From the NCBI GenBank assembly GCA_947462175.1, contig CANHOE010000075.1, positions 1 through 9,906 of the forward strand: 9,906 bases of DNA, given 5' to 3'. The position numbers and the translations under genes were made by a program. This DNA comes from Burkholderiales bacterium. GTDB taxonomy: Bacteria; Pseudomonadota; Gammaproteobacteria; Burkholderiales; Burkholderiaceae_C. The notes below the pieces were generated by a model, which searched no databases, was not told the DNA's origin, and saw only the letters and a list, made by a program, of their open reading frames with translations. Positions 1 to 5,959 of the stretch are shown here, in pieces (position 1 is the stretch's first letter; every line of letters begins with the position of its first letter).

Positions 1-1
1 C

Positions 2-379
2 CATCTGGTCGCCGAAGCGTTGCAGGATGGTGACCAGATCGCAATGTTTCCCGAGGGCACCACCAGTGATGGCCACGGCCTGCTGCCGTTTCACGCGAAC
101 CTGCTGCAGGCCGCGATCGCTGTCAACGTACCGGTCCAGGCCATCGCGCTGCGCTTCTCAGATGCCAGCGAGCGCATCAGCTCCGCCGCCGCTTACATCG
201 GCGACATGACGCTGATGCAATCAATGTGGGCGGTGGTGTCCGCCTCCGACCTCACGGTCCATGTGCGGGTGCTGCCGGCATTTGCCCCTCAAGGCATGGC
301 TCGGCGTGAATTGGCCGAGCGCTTGCGCGCGGACATCTTTGCACGGCTGGAGCGAGGATCTGCCCAGGACGTGGGGTGA
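2..379 (+). CDS. 1-acyl-sn-glycerol-3-phosphate acyltransferase family protein, C-terminal part
   Basis: The gene is cut by the window start; 125 codons are open from base 2 to the TGA. The family transfers an acyl group from acyl-ACP or acyl-CoA to lysophosphatidic acid at the inner membrane, giving phosphatidic acid for phospholipid synthesis. What is seen: the FPEGTTS motif at visible residues 16-22, which is PlsC block III (glycerol-3-phosphate binding), followed by a leucine/alanine-rich helix and VPVQAIAL at 43-50, matching block IV. The catalytic HX4D block and block II must lie upstream of the window. The basic C-terminal tail is predicted to be soluble. It converges with gpmA across a 54-bp gap (380-433) with no clear terminator. 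A lyso-ornithine-lipid or other lysophospholipid acyltransferase of the same fold cannot be excluded from the C-terminus alone. Confidence 0.88.
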   Translation, partial: HLVAEALQDGDQIAMFPEGTTSDGHGLLPFHANLLQAAIAVNVPVQAIALRFSDASERISSAAAYIGDMTLMQSMWAVVSASDLTVHVRVLPAFAPQGMARRELAERLRADIFARLERGSAQDVG

Positions 380-433
380 CCCCGACGCCGCTCACGCGCC
401 AACCTCTATGGATGGGTACGTTGCGACCCGGTG

Positions 434-1129
434 TCAGTCGCTTTCAAGGAACCGCCGACTGATCGGCTGGAAAGCAGCATCCAACTCGTAGACGATTGGC
501 ACGCCGTTCGGAATTTCCAGGCCGATGATGTCGTCGTCGGAGATCTGGTCCAGGTGCTTCATCAGTGCGCGGATGCTGTTGCCGTGCGCGGCCACGATCA
601 CCCGCTTGCCAGCGGCCATCGATGGCACGATGGTGTCGTTCCAGTAGGGCAGCACGCGCGCGACCGTGTCCTTCAGGCATTCCGTCAGCGGTACTTGGCC
701 AGGCTCCAACCCCGCGTATCGCACATCGTTGCGCTCGCAGCGCGGGTCGCCCAGCTCCAAAGCCGGTGGCGGTGTGTTGTAGCTGCGGCGCCACTGCAGC
801 ACCTGTGCGTCGCCGTACTTTGCAGCGGTGTCGGCCTTGTTCAGACCTTCCAGCGCCCCATAGTGGCGCTCGTTGAGCCGCCACGAATGCACCACCGGCA
901 GCCAGGTGCGGTCGAGCTGATCAAGCGTGTGCCACAGCGTCCACACGGCGCGTTTCAAGACCGAGGTGTAGGCGATGTCGAAATCGAAACCCGCCGCCTT
1001 GAGCCGGCGGCCGGCAGATTGCGCCTGCTCGACACCGAGCGGTGTCAGGTCGACATCGACCCAGCCGGTGAATCGATTGTCGAGGTTCCAGGTGGATTGC
1101 CCATGGCGGATCAGCACGAGTTGGGTCAT
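434..1129 (-). CDS. gpmA: 2,3-bisphosphoglycerate-dependent phosphoglycerate mutase
   Basis: Cytosolic glycolytic and gluconeogenic enzyme that interconverts 3- and 2-phosphoglycerate through a phosphohistidine intermediate. The 231-residue product starts at an ATG immediately before the first strand. The frame stays open 32 codons further upstream, but that extension has no family resemblance and would cover the divergent promoter region. Visible motifs: LIRHGQSTWN with nucleophile His9 and Arg8; TGWVDVDLT at 21-29; LKRA with Arg60; RLNERHYG with proton donor Glu87; AHGNS with second catalytic His182; and IPNGVPIVYEL near the C-terminus. Length and motifs fit bacterial dPGM, with all catalytic residues present. 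No strong Shine-Dalgarno is seen before the ATG. It is divergent from the yibN-grxC-secB-gpsA run, a place occupied in E. coli by the unrelated Mn-dependent mutase GpmM. Confidence 0.97.
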   Translation of the reverse strand: MTQLVLIRHGQSTWNLDNRFTGWVDVDLTPLGVEQAQSAGRRLKAAGFDFDIAYTSVLKRAVWTLWHTLDQLDRTWLPVVHSWRLNERHYGALEGLNKADTAAKYGDAQVLQWRRSYNTPPPALELGDPRCERNDVRYAGLEPGQVPLTECLKDTVARVLPYWNDTIVPSMAAGKRVIVAAHGNSIRALMKHLDQISDDDIIGLEIPNGVPIVYELDAAFQPISRRFLESD

Positions 1130-1169
1130 GGTGGGGCGACGGAATCGCAGGCAGTGGGATGGGAGTGAG

Positions 1170-1201
1170 TTGGACTCGGGAAAACCCCGAAATTCTATAA
1201 T
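1170..1201 (+). promoter_or_regulatory. Candidate promoter of the yibN-grxC-secB-gpsA run
   Basis: A perfect TATAAT lies at 1196-1201, giving a predicted transcript start near 1208 and a leader of about 35 nt before the GTG at 1243. The -35 region is weak: TTGGAC at 1170-1175 leaves a long 20-bp spacer. A small inverted repeat, TCGGG at 1176-1180 and CCCGA at 1186-1190, sits in the spacer directly upstream of the -10 and could be an operator. On the other strand TAGAAT (1197 back to 1192) overlaps this -10 and could serve gpmA. This is pattern evidence only. Confidence 0.5.
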
Positions 1202-1242
1202 CTGTGGCTTTGCGATTGACCCCACTCTGACCGGACCGCTTC

Positions 1243-1653
1243 GTGACCTTCTTTCTCAACAACTGGTTTTTGTTCGCCGCTGCACTGGTCTCAGGCGGCC
1301 TGCTGGCTTGGCCACTGCTGTCTCGCGGCGCTGCCGCAGGGGGCGTCACGCCAGCCGAAGCGGTCAACTTGATCAACCGCGAACGCGGCGTGCTGATTGA
1401 TGTCAGCGAACCGGCCGAGTTTGGCGCAAGCCACGCGGCTGGCGCGAAGAACTTGCCTTTCGGCACGCTGGAAACGGCGGCCGACTTGCCGAAAAACAAG
1501 GCCATTCCGCTTTTGCTGATGTGCCCGACCGGGTCGCGCGCCAACCGCGGCGCGGCCATCCTGCGCAAACGCGGCTATGAAAAGGCCAGCGCGATCGCCG
1601 GTGGCGTCGCCGCTTGGCGTGAGGCGAATTTGCCCATCGAGCGCTCCACTTGA
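1243..1653 (+). CDS. Membrane-anchored rhodanese-like sulfurtransferase (YibN-like)
   Basis: A 136-residue protein with one N-terminal membrane segment (about residues 7-26) followed by a single rhodanese domain (about 35-132). The segment is preceded by few charges, so the domain side is not certain; YibN relatives face the cytoplasm. The presumed active-site cysteine is Cys94 in the six-residue loop CPTGSR, the layout of sulfurtransferases. The N-terminal signature reads LIDVSEPAEF at 51-60, where many relatives have Arg instead of Ser55. The C-terminal GGVAAW motif is present at 120-125. The GTG start was chosen because it gives the complete membrane segment and lies a normal distance behind the -10. 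First gene of the yibN-grxC-secB-gpsA order known from gammaproteobacteria. The exact sulfur donor and acceptor are unknown; from memory, E. coli YibN has been linked to the YidC insertase. Confidence 0.9.
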   Translation: MTFFLNNWFLFAAALVSGGLLAWPLLSRGAAAGGVTPAEAVNLINRERGVLIDVSEPAEFGASHAAGAKNLPFGTLETAADLPKNKAIPLLLMCPTGSRANRGAAILRKRGYEKASAIAGGVAAWREANLPIERST

Positions 1654-1685
1654 CGATGAATAAGACTACCGACGCCAGCCTCACC

Positions 1686-1967
1686 ATGCCCGAGCATTCC
1701 AACATCACCATGTACACCACCGAGGTGTGCCCCTACTGCCTGCGTGCCAAGTCGCTGCTGAAGGCGCGCGGCGTCACTGCGATCGACGAAATTCGGGTGG
1801 ACCTTGATCCGACGGCGCGCACCACGATGATCGAACGCACCGGCCGACGCACCGTGCCGCAGATATTCATCGGCGATGCCCACATCGGCGGCTGCGACGA
1901 CCTGATGGCGCTCGATCAGCGCGGTGGCCTGCTGCCGCTGTTGCGGCCGCAAGCTGCACAGGACTGA
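1686..1967 (+). CDS. grxC: Glutaredoxin 3 (GrxC type)
   Basis: Small cytosolic thiol-disulfide oxidoreductase that uses glutathione to reduce protein and mixed disulfides. From the ATG at 1686 it has 93 residues. The dithiol active site CPYC is at 15-18, the cis-proline motif TVPQIFI at 56-62, and the glutathione-binding GGCDDL at 68-73, all in the standard order of a class I glutaredoxin. The frame is also open from TTG 1650 and ATG 1656, which would add 10-12 residues; family members usually begin only a few residues before the MYTT-like first strand, so 1686 is preferred. No candidate start has a good Shine-Dalgarno, and translation may be coupled to the preceding rhodanese gene, which ends at 1653. 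Cys70 beside the GG motif is common in this family. Confidence 0.95.
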   Translation: MPEHSNITMYTTEVCPYCLRAKSLLKARGVTAIDEIRVDLDPTARTTMIERTGRRTVPQIFIGDAHIGGCDDLMALDQRGGLLPLLRPQAAQD

Positions 1968-2033
1968 TGCGAAGAAGGCGTGAGCGCTTTAATTCCGGAG
2001 CCCAAAGCCGTCTCGGCGGTCATACCCTTCCGC

Positions 2034-2088
2034 CATAATCCGTCCCCCAAGCGGTAGCCAGGTCGCCGCTCCACAACCCACCAAGAGA
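2034..2088 (+). promoter_or_regulatory. Possible internal promoter and leader of secB
   Basis: The grxC-secB gap (1968-2093, 126 bp) is the longest in this run. It contains CATAAT at 2034-2039 (one mismatch to the -10 consensus) without a convincing -35. Two short inverted repeats are present: GGCGG/CCGCC at 2015-2019 and 2030-2034, and AGCGG/CCGCT at 2050-2054 and 2066-2070. The ribosome site is AAGAGA at 2083-2088, 5 nt before the secB ATG. secB may therefore have its own transcript in addition to read-through. Confidence 0.3.
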
Positions 2089-2093
2089 TTGCC

Positions 2094-2570
2094 ATGGCAG
2101 ACGAAGACACCTCCCCGATGTTCCAGATTCAGCGCATCTACCTGAAGGATTTGTCGCTGGAACAGCCCAATTCGCCAGCGATCTTCCTGGATCAGCAGCA
2201 GCCGCAGGTCGATATCAATATCGGCGTCGGCGCCGACACCATCGGCAAGGACAACTATGAAGTGACGGTGCGTGTGACCGTGACCGCCAAGGTCGGCGAG
2301 AAGACCCTTTTCCTGCTGGAAGCCAAGCAGGCGGGCATCTTCGAGATCCGCAACATCCCTCAAGATCAACTGCAGCCGATCGTCAGCATCGCCTGCCCAG
2401 GCATCGTCTACCCGTACTTGCGCGCGATCGTCTCCGACATCTGCACCCGAGCCGGCTTCCCGCCGGTGACGCTGGCTGAAATCAATTTCCAGGCGATGTA
2501 CGAAAGCCAGATGGCTGCCGCTGCAGAAGCCACCGCCAATGGCGCCGGTGGCAGCGCGCTGGTCAACTGA
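2094..2570 (+). CDS. secB: Protein-export chaperone SecB
   Basis: Cytosolic tetrameric chaperone that holds precursor proteins unfolded and hands them to SecA for Sec-dependent export. The 158-residue product has the normal length. The N-terminal part contains IQRIYLKDLSLEQPNSP (12-28), a near-universal SecB strand; the conserved block around CPGIVYPYLR (101-110), with GFPP (121-124) and INFQAMY (130-136), forms the C-terminal half of the core. A flexible Ala/Gly-rich tail follows. The tail lacks the basic, SecA-binding end seen in E. coli, as it finishes in SALVN. The ATG has AAGAGA 5 nt upstream. It sits between grxC and gpsA, the same neighbours as in E. coli, supporting an old conserved operon. 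Confidence 0.97.
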   Translation: MADEDTSPMFQIQRIYLKDLSLEQPNSPAIFLDQQQPQVDINIGVGADTIGKDNYEVTVRVTVTAKVGEKTLFLLEAKQAGIFEIRNIPQDQLQPIVSIACPGIVYPYLRAIVSDICTRAGFPPVTLAEINFQAMYESQMAAAAEATANGAGGSALVN

Positions 2571-2606
2571 TCGTCAGAACTGTCTGGGGCCCCTGAGCGC
2601 TACTCG

Positions 2607-3596
2607 GTGAATCTGAGCGTGCTCGGTGCCGGTGCCTGGGGCACCGCGCTGGCAATCAGTGCCAGCGCCCGCCATCCCACCCTGCTGTGGGCCCGGGATG
2701 CAGCGCAGGCGGAGGCGATGCGCGTACAGCGGCGCAACTCGCACTATCTGGCCACCGCTGAATTCCCGGCATCCCTTCAAGTCACCCACGATTTCGACCT
2801 GGCGGTCGCGCACGCCAGTGGCGGCCTTCTGATCGTTGCCACACCGATGTCCGGGCTTGCCCCAGTTTTGCGGGCTTTGCCGTCCGGCCCGCAGGCGCCA
2901 GGCCTTTTCTGGCTGTGCAAAGGCTTCCAGGAGGGCACCGGTTTGCTGGGCCACGAGGTGGCGCAGCAGGCTTGGCCGGGTGGACGCGTCGGGGTGCTCT
3001 CGGGACCGAGCTTCGCACAGGAAGTGGCTGCCGGCCGGCCAACTGCGCTCGTCGCCGCGAGCCACGATGCGGCACTGTGCGAGCAGGCAGTCGCTGCGCT
3101 GCACAGCGACAACCTGCGCGTCTACACCACGGACGATCCGATCGGCGTCGAGGTCGGCGGTGCCGTCAAGAACGTGATGGCGATTGCTACCGGGCTGGCC
3201 GATGGTCTGCAACTCGGTTTCAACGCCCGCGCGGCCCTGGTCACTCGCGGACTGGCCGAGATGGTGCGACTGGGCGTGGCCCTTGGCGCCCGTGCTGACA
3301 CCTTCATGGGGCTGAGCGGGCTGGGCGATCTGGTGCTCACCGCCACAGGCGATCTGTCACGCAACCGCACCGTCGGCCTGCGGCTGGCACAAGGCCAAGC
3401 GCTGAGGCAGGTCGTCGCTGAACTCGGCCATGTGGCTGAGGGCGTGCTGAGCGCGCCCACTGTGCTGAAGCGCGCCCAGACGCTGGGCGTCGATATGCCG
3501 ATCACCGCTGCCGTGGTCGACGTGCTGGAAGGGCGCTCGACGCCTCGTCAGGGTGTCGAGCGACTGATGGGCCGCGGCCCGCGCCCCGAGCGCTGA
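2607..3596 (+). CDS. gpsA: NAD(P)-dependent glycerol-3-phosphate dehydrogenase
   Basis: Cytosolic enzyme that reduces dihydroxyacetone phosphate to sn-glycerol-3-phosphate, the backbone precursor of phospholipids. The 329-residue product has the dinucleotide-binding GAGAWG at 7-12 directly after the first strand, Lys105 in LCKG, SGPSFAQEV at 132-140, catalytic Lys188 in GAVKNVMAIATG, the GLSGLGDL block with Asp241, the substrate-binding SRNR at 251-254 and AEGV with Glu279. All expected catalytic residues are present. The GTG start gives the usual spacing of only six residues before the glycine motif; no Shine-Dalgarno is obvious and the gap to secB is 36 bp, so it is probably co-transcribed. 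In E. coli cysE follows; here the next gene is trmL on the opposite strand and no cysE is present. Confidence 0.97.
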   Translation: MNLSVLGAGAWGTALAISASARHPTLLWARDAAQAEAMRVQRRNSHYLATAEFPASLQVTHDFDLAVAHASGGLLIVATPMSGLAPVLRALPSGPQAPGLFWLCKGFQEGTGLLGHEVAQQAWPGGRVGVLSGPSFAQEVAAGRPTALVAASHDAALCEQAVAALHSDNLRVYTTDDPIGVEVGGAVKNVMAIATGLADGLQLGFNARAALVTRGLAEMVRLGVALGARADTFMGLSGLGDLVLTATGDLSRNRTVGLRLAQGQALRQVVAELGHVAEGVLSAPTVLKRAQTLGVDMPITAAVVDVLEGRSTPRQGVERLMGRGPRPER

Positions 3597-3605
3597 ATCG
3601 GGGGC
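3581..3605. terminator. GC-rich hairpin at the gpsA/trmL convergent junction
   Basis: CCCCGA (3584-3589) and TCGGGG (3598-3603) form a perfect 6-bp stem around an 8-nt loop that contains the gpsA stop codon. Two more pairs (3581-3582 with 3604-3605) are possible across a one-base bulge. The stop codons of the two converging genes are only 9 bp apart, so any 3' end signal must overlap coding sequence. There is no T-run on either side, so it is not a classical intrinsic terminator; it might still stabilise 3' ends or stall polymerase. Confidence 0.35.
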
Positions 3606-4076
3606 TCATGCGCCGCCCGCATAGCCGTTCTGGCGCCATGCCTCGAACACCGCGACCGCGACGGCATTGCTCAAGTTCAGACTGCGCTGCCCCGGCAGCA
3701 ATGGAAGCCTGACGCGCTGGTCTTCGGCGAATGTGTCCCGGATCTTTGGTGGCAATCCGGCCGTTTCCGACCCGAACACCAGCCAGTCTCCAGCCTGCCA
3801 GGCTGTGGCAGCGAGTGTTGGACTGCCGCGTGTCGTGAAGGCAAAGCAACGGGCCGGATCGGGCCGCATCGCGGCGAGGAAGATCTCCCAGGACGCATGG
3901 CGCTTCACCCGCGCATGCTCGTGGTAATCGAGCCCGGCGCGCTGCAGCAGCTTGTCGTCCATCGAGAAGCCGAGCGGCTCGATCAGATGCAGTGCGCAGC
4001 CCGTGTTGGCGGCCAGCCGGATCACGTTGCCGGTGTTCGGCGGGATCTCGGGGTGTACCAAAACGATGTTGAACAT
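3606..4076 (-). CDS. trmL: tRNA (cytidine(34)-2'-O)-methyltransferase
   Basis: SPOUT-class methyltransferase (YibK/TrmL) that uses SAM to 2'-O-methylate the wobble nucleotide of tRNA-Leu isoacceptors in E. coli. The 156-residue product has the three SPOUT motifs in order: NTGNVIRLAANTG at 14-26, VFGSETAGLP at 100-109 and RSLNLSNAVAVAVFEAWR at 131-148, plus the family-typical EPLGFSMDDKLLQRAGLDYHE (33-53). These make the trefoil knot that binds SAM. The ATG lies 2 bp after the comF stop and has GGAG 8 nt upstream, inside the comF end. The frame is open far upstream, but that part is antisense or out-of-frame to comF and is discarded. Translation is likely coupled to comF. The same relative orientation to gpsA (convergent) occurs in E. 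coli with cysE in between. Confidence 0.96.
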   Translation of the reverse strand: MFNIVLVHPEIPPNTGNVIRLAANTGCALHLIEPLGFSMDDKLLQRAGLDYHEHARVKRHASWEIFLAAMRPDPARCFAFTTRGSPTLAATAWQAGDWLVFGSETAGLPPKIRDTFAEDQRVRLPLLPGQRSLNLSNAVAVAVFEAWRQNGYAGGA

Positions 4077-4078
4077 CG

Positions 4079-4783
4079 TCAGTGCTCCGGGGCTGGGGTG
4101 CGAGCCACCACCCACACCTGGACGGACAGTGCGCCGGCATCGAGCAGAACCTGGCTCAATTCGTCGGTCGTCGCCTGTGTCGTCATCACGTCGTCGATCA
4201 GCCCAATGCGGCGTCCGACCACCTCGAGCCGCCGCTTTGGTTCGATGGCGAACGCACCGCGAACATTGGCGAGGCGACGCTCGCGCGGCAGCGACAGTTG
4301 GTACGGCGTCTCCCGAATGCGCAGCAGCATCGCGGCGTCGGTGTGGCAGCCGAGTCGTCGCGCACAACGGCGAGCCAACTCCCACGACTGGTTGTAGCCC
4401 CGCTCTCGCAAACGCTGCGCACCCAGCGGCACCGGCAGAAGGTAATCCGGTTGATCGTCTGCGTGGGCCCACTGGGCGGCCAGCAGCAGATCGCACAGTG
4501 CATCGGCGAGGTCGAGCCCGCTGCGGTACTTGAAGTCGCTGATGATTCGGTCCCAGGGGTGGCTGTAATCAACTGCGGCGATGGCGCTGTGGAAGCTGGG
4601 CGGTGTGAGTACGCAGCGACCGCAGATCGCCACCTCGGACACCAACCGTGCGGCGCAGCGTTGACAGCGATCGACAGGGGCCGCGAACCGAGTCGTGCAG
4701 TGGCTGCAAATGCGCCCGTTGCCCCAGCCGTGGCAGACCGCGCACTGGCTGGGCCAGCGGCGCCACGGTGCGGGCCACGCCAT
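4079..4783 (-). CDS. comF: ComF family phosphoribosyltransferase-like protein
   Basis: ComF/GntX-type protein: an N-terminal zinc-binding region plus a type I phosphoribosyltransferase fold, needed for DNA uptake in naturally competent bacteria such as Haemophilus and Bacillus. With the ATG at 4783 it has 234 residues, normal for the family. Seen: four CxxC pairs or near pairs (Cys14/17, 27/30, 40/43, 54/57), which could bind two zinc ions; FKYRSGLDLADAL at 84-96; RLRERGYNQSWELA at 124-137; and the PRPP-binding loop IGLIDDVMTTQATTDE at 193-208 with paired Asp197-Asp198. Alternative starts at GTG 4810 and TTG 4831 would extend it into the divergent promoter region, and the TTG would overlap the neighbouring ATG; they are disfavoured. 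No strong Shine-Dalgarno is visible. Whether this organism is competent cannot be told from the window. Confidence 0.93.
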   Translation of the reverse strand: MAWPAPWRRWPSQCAVCHGWGNGRICSHCTTRFAAPVDRCQRCAARLVSEVAICGRCVLTPPSFHSAIAAVDYSHPWDRIISDFKYRSGLDLADALCDLLLAAQWAHADDQPDYLLPVPLGAQRLRERGYNQSWELARRCARRLGCHTDAAMLLRIRETPYQLSLPRERRLANVRGAFAIEPKRRLEVVGRRIGLIDDVMTTQATTDELSQVLLDAGALSVQVWVVARTPAPEH

Positions 4784-4795
4784 GCGTGGAAGTTC

Positions 4796-4830
4796 GGTCT
4801 GTGCAGTCACGCGCTCAATATACTGGGGCA
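4796..4830. promoter_or_regulatory. Shared divergent promoter region between comF and bioC-like gene
   Basis: Only 47 bp separate the two start codons. A near-symmetrical AT core at 4818-4824 reads TATACT on the + strand (4819-4824) and TATATT on the - strand (4823 back to 4818), both close to the -10 consensus. No good -35 is seen for either direction. If the + element is used, transcription would begin almost at the ATG at 4831, giving a leaderless or nearly leaderless bioC-like mRNA; only GGGG (4825-4828) precedes that ATG, too close for a normal Shine-Dalgarno. Confidence 0.35.
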
Positions 4831-5742
4831 ATGACAGGCAGCAGTGAGGCAGCGCGATCGATCGACGAGGCAGCAGTCTCCGCCGTGCAGCGGCGATTGG
4901 CTCGGCATGCCTCGCCGCCTTGGTTGCATGCCGAAGTCGCCGGGCGCATGGCCGAGCGCTTGCTGCTGTTCAAGACGCCGCCGCGTCGCATGGTCGACTG
5001 GTGCTCGTTTCTCGGTGCCGGCGCGCAACGCTTGACAACGACTTTCCCGAACTCCGCGTTGATTGCCATCGAGCCCAGCGATATCCTGGCCGAACGCAGT
5101 CGTGCGCTTTTGCGTTCCCCATGGTGGACGCCCAGACGCTGGAAGGCGCCTGCGGCAGAGGTGGCGCTGGAGTCGGCGCCGCCTCCCGAGAATGTCCAAC
5201 TGGTTTGGGCCAACATGGTGCTGCACGGCGTTACGGCGCCGCCATCGCTGATGCAGCACTGGCATCGAATGTTGTCGCCCGGCGGCTTTGCGATGTTTTC
5301 ATGCCTGGGGCCGGACACCGTCCGCGAACTGACGGCGGTGTATGCGAGATTGCAATGGCCTGAGCCAACGATCGCCTTCGTCGACATGCACGATTTGGGC
5401 GACATGCTGGTGCACGCCGGCTTTGCAGATCCAGTGATGGATCAGGAGCGCCTGTCTGTGCACTGGGATAGCGCGGCAGCGCTGTGCAGGGATCTGCGCC
5501 TGCTCGGGAGCAATGTGTCGCCGCATCGCTACCCTGGCTTGCGCACCCCGCGTTGGCAGACAGCCTTGCACGGTGCACTCGAGTCCCTGCGCGACAACAG
5601 CGGCCGGTATGCGTTGACTTTCGAAATCGTCTATGGACATGCCTTCAAGGCCGAACGGAGGGCGTCTGCACCAGCCGAGACTCAGGTGCCGCTGGGAGAA
5701 ATGCGACGTCTTTTGCAGTCTGCCCGTAAGACCGTCGTTTGA
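4831..5742 (+). CDS. BioC-like SAM-dependent methyltransferase (putative malonyl-ACP O-methyltransferase)
   Basis: The 303-residue class I methyltransferase-like protein resembles BioC, which methylates malonyl-ACP to start pimelate synthesis for biotin. BioC-like features are the N-terminal SIDEAAVSAVQRR (10-22) and HAEVAGRMAERL (33-44), NMVLHGV in the strand-4 region (128-134), LSPGGFAMFSCLGPDTVREL at 148-167, and FVDMHDLGDMLVHAGFADPV at 183-202, the most characteristic BioC stretch. The usual glycine-rich SAM loop is distorted: after Val55-Asp56 the sequence is WCSFLGAG rather than xGxGxG, although Glu81 after strand 2 is kept. It is longer than E. coli BioC (about 251). The frame is open upstream to 4648, but that segment is antisense to comF and lacks resemblance. 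No other biotin gene is in view, so the biotin role is inferred; a divergent paralogue is possible. Confidence 0.82.
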   Translation: MTGSSEAARSIDEAAVSAVQRRLARHASPPWLHAEVAGRMAERLLLFKTPPRRMVDWCSFLGAGAQRLTTTFPNSALIAIEPSDILAERSRALLRSPWWTPRRWKAPAAEVALESAPPPENVQLVWANMVLHGVTAPPSLMQHWHRMLSPGGFAMFSCLGPDTVRELTAVYARLQWPEPTIAFVDMHDLGDMLVHAGFADPVMDQERLSVHWDSAAALCRDLRLLGSNVSPHRYPGLRTPRWQTALHGALESLRDNSGRYALTFEIVYGHAFKAERRASAPAETQVPLGEMRRLLQSARKTVV

Positions 5743-5766
5743 GTACGAGTTCTAGGGTCGTATAAA
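5739..5766 (+). promoter_or_regulatory. Candidate sigma70-type promoter of the cytochrome oxidase cluster
   Basis: TTGAGT (5739-5744) and TATAAA (5761-5766) are separated by 16 bp, four and five matches to consensus. The -35 overlaps the stop codon of the bioC-like gene. The predicted start is near 5773. This is the only good promoter-like pair ahead of the DUF2244-coxB-ctaD series. The segment 5743-5959 otherwise has no firmly assigned gene; an open frame from GTG 5787 to TGA 5963 within it is discussed as a finding. Confidence 0.5.
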
Positions 5767-5959
5767 CTTCAATTTCTGAGAACGTCGTGGTGAATTGCTC
5801 GCAGGAATTAGCTGCGCAGTCAGGTTGCCACGCCGCCGATATCGCCTTGATCCCGTCACCGAGTTTCACTTCGAGATGTCTAGTTGCTCTTACGGTCATG
5901 CTGCAGGCGCTCCCGCGCTACCGGCGGCATGGCGCTTTGGAAGAGAAAGCGATCCATCG

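Noticed and set aside
434..462. Inverted repeat TCAGTCG / CGACTGA at the gpmA 3' end as a terminator
   Set aside because: Stem of 7 bp with a 15-nt loop and no T-run in either direction, and it lies inside gpmA coding sequence. Too weak to call.
431..1168. A 245-codon open frame antisense to gpmA
   Set aside because: gpmA has every catalytic motif in the other direction; the antisense product resembles nothing.
2015..2070. Two 5-bp inverted repeats upstream of secB as a riboswitch or attenuator
   Set aside because: Stems are short with loops of 10-11 nt and match no riboswitch pattern I know; repeats of this size are expected by chance in GC-rich DNA.
4082..4834. A 250-codon (+) frame covering comF
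   Set aside because: The comF frame carries zinc-cysteine pairs and a PRPP loop; the (+) frame is a shadow.
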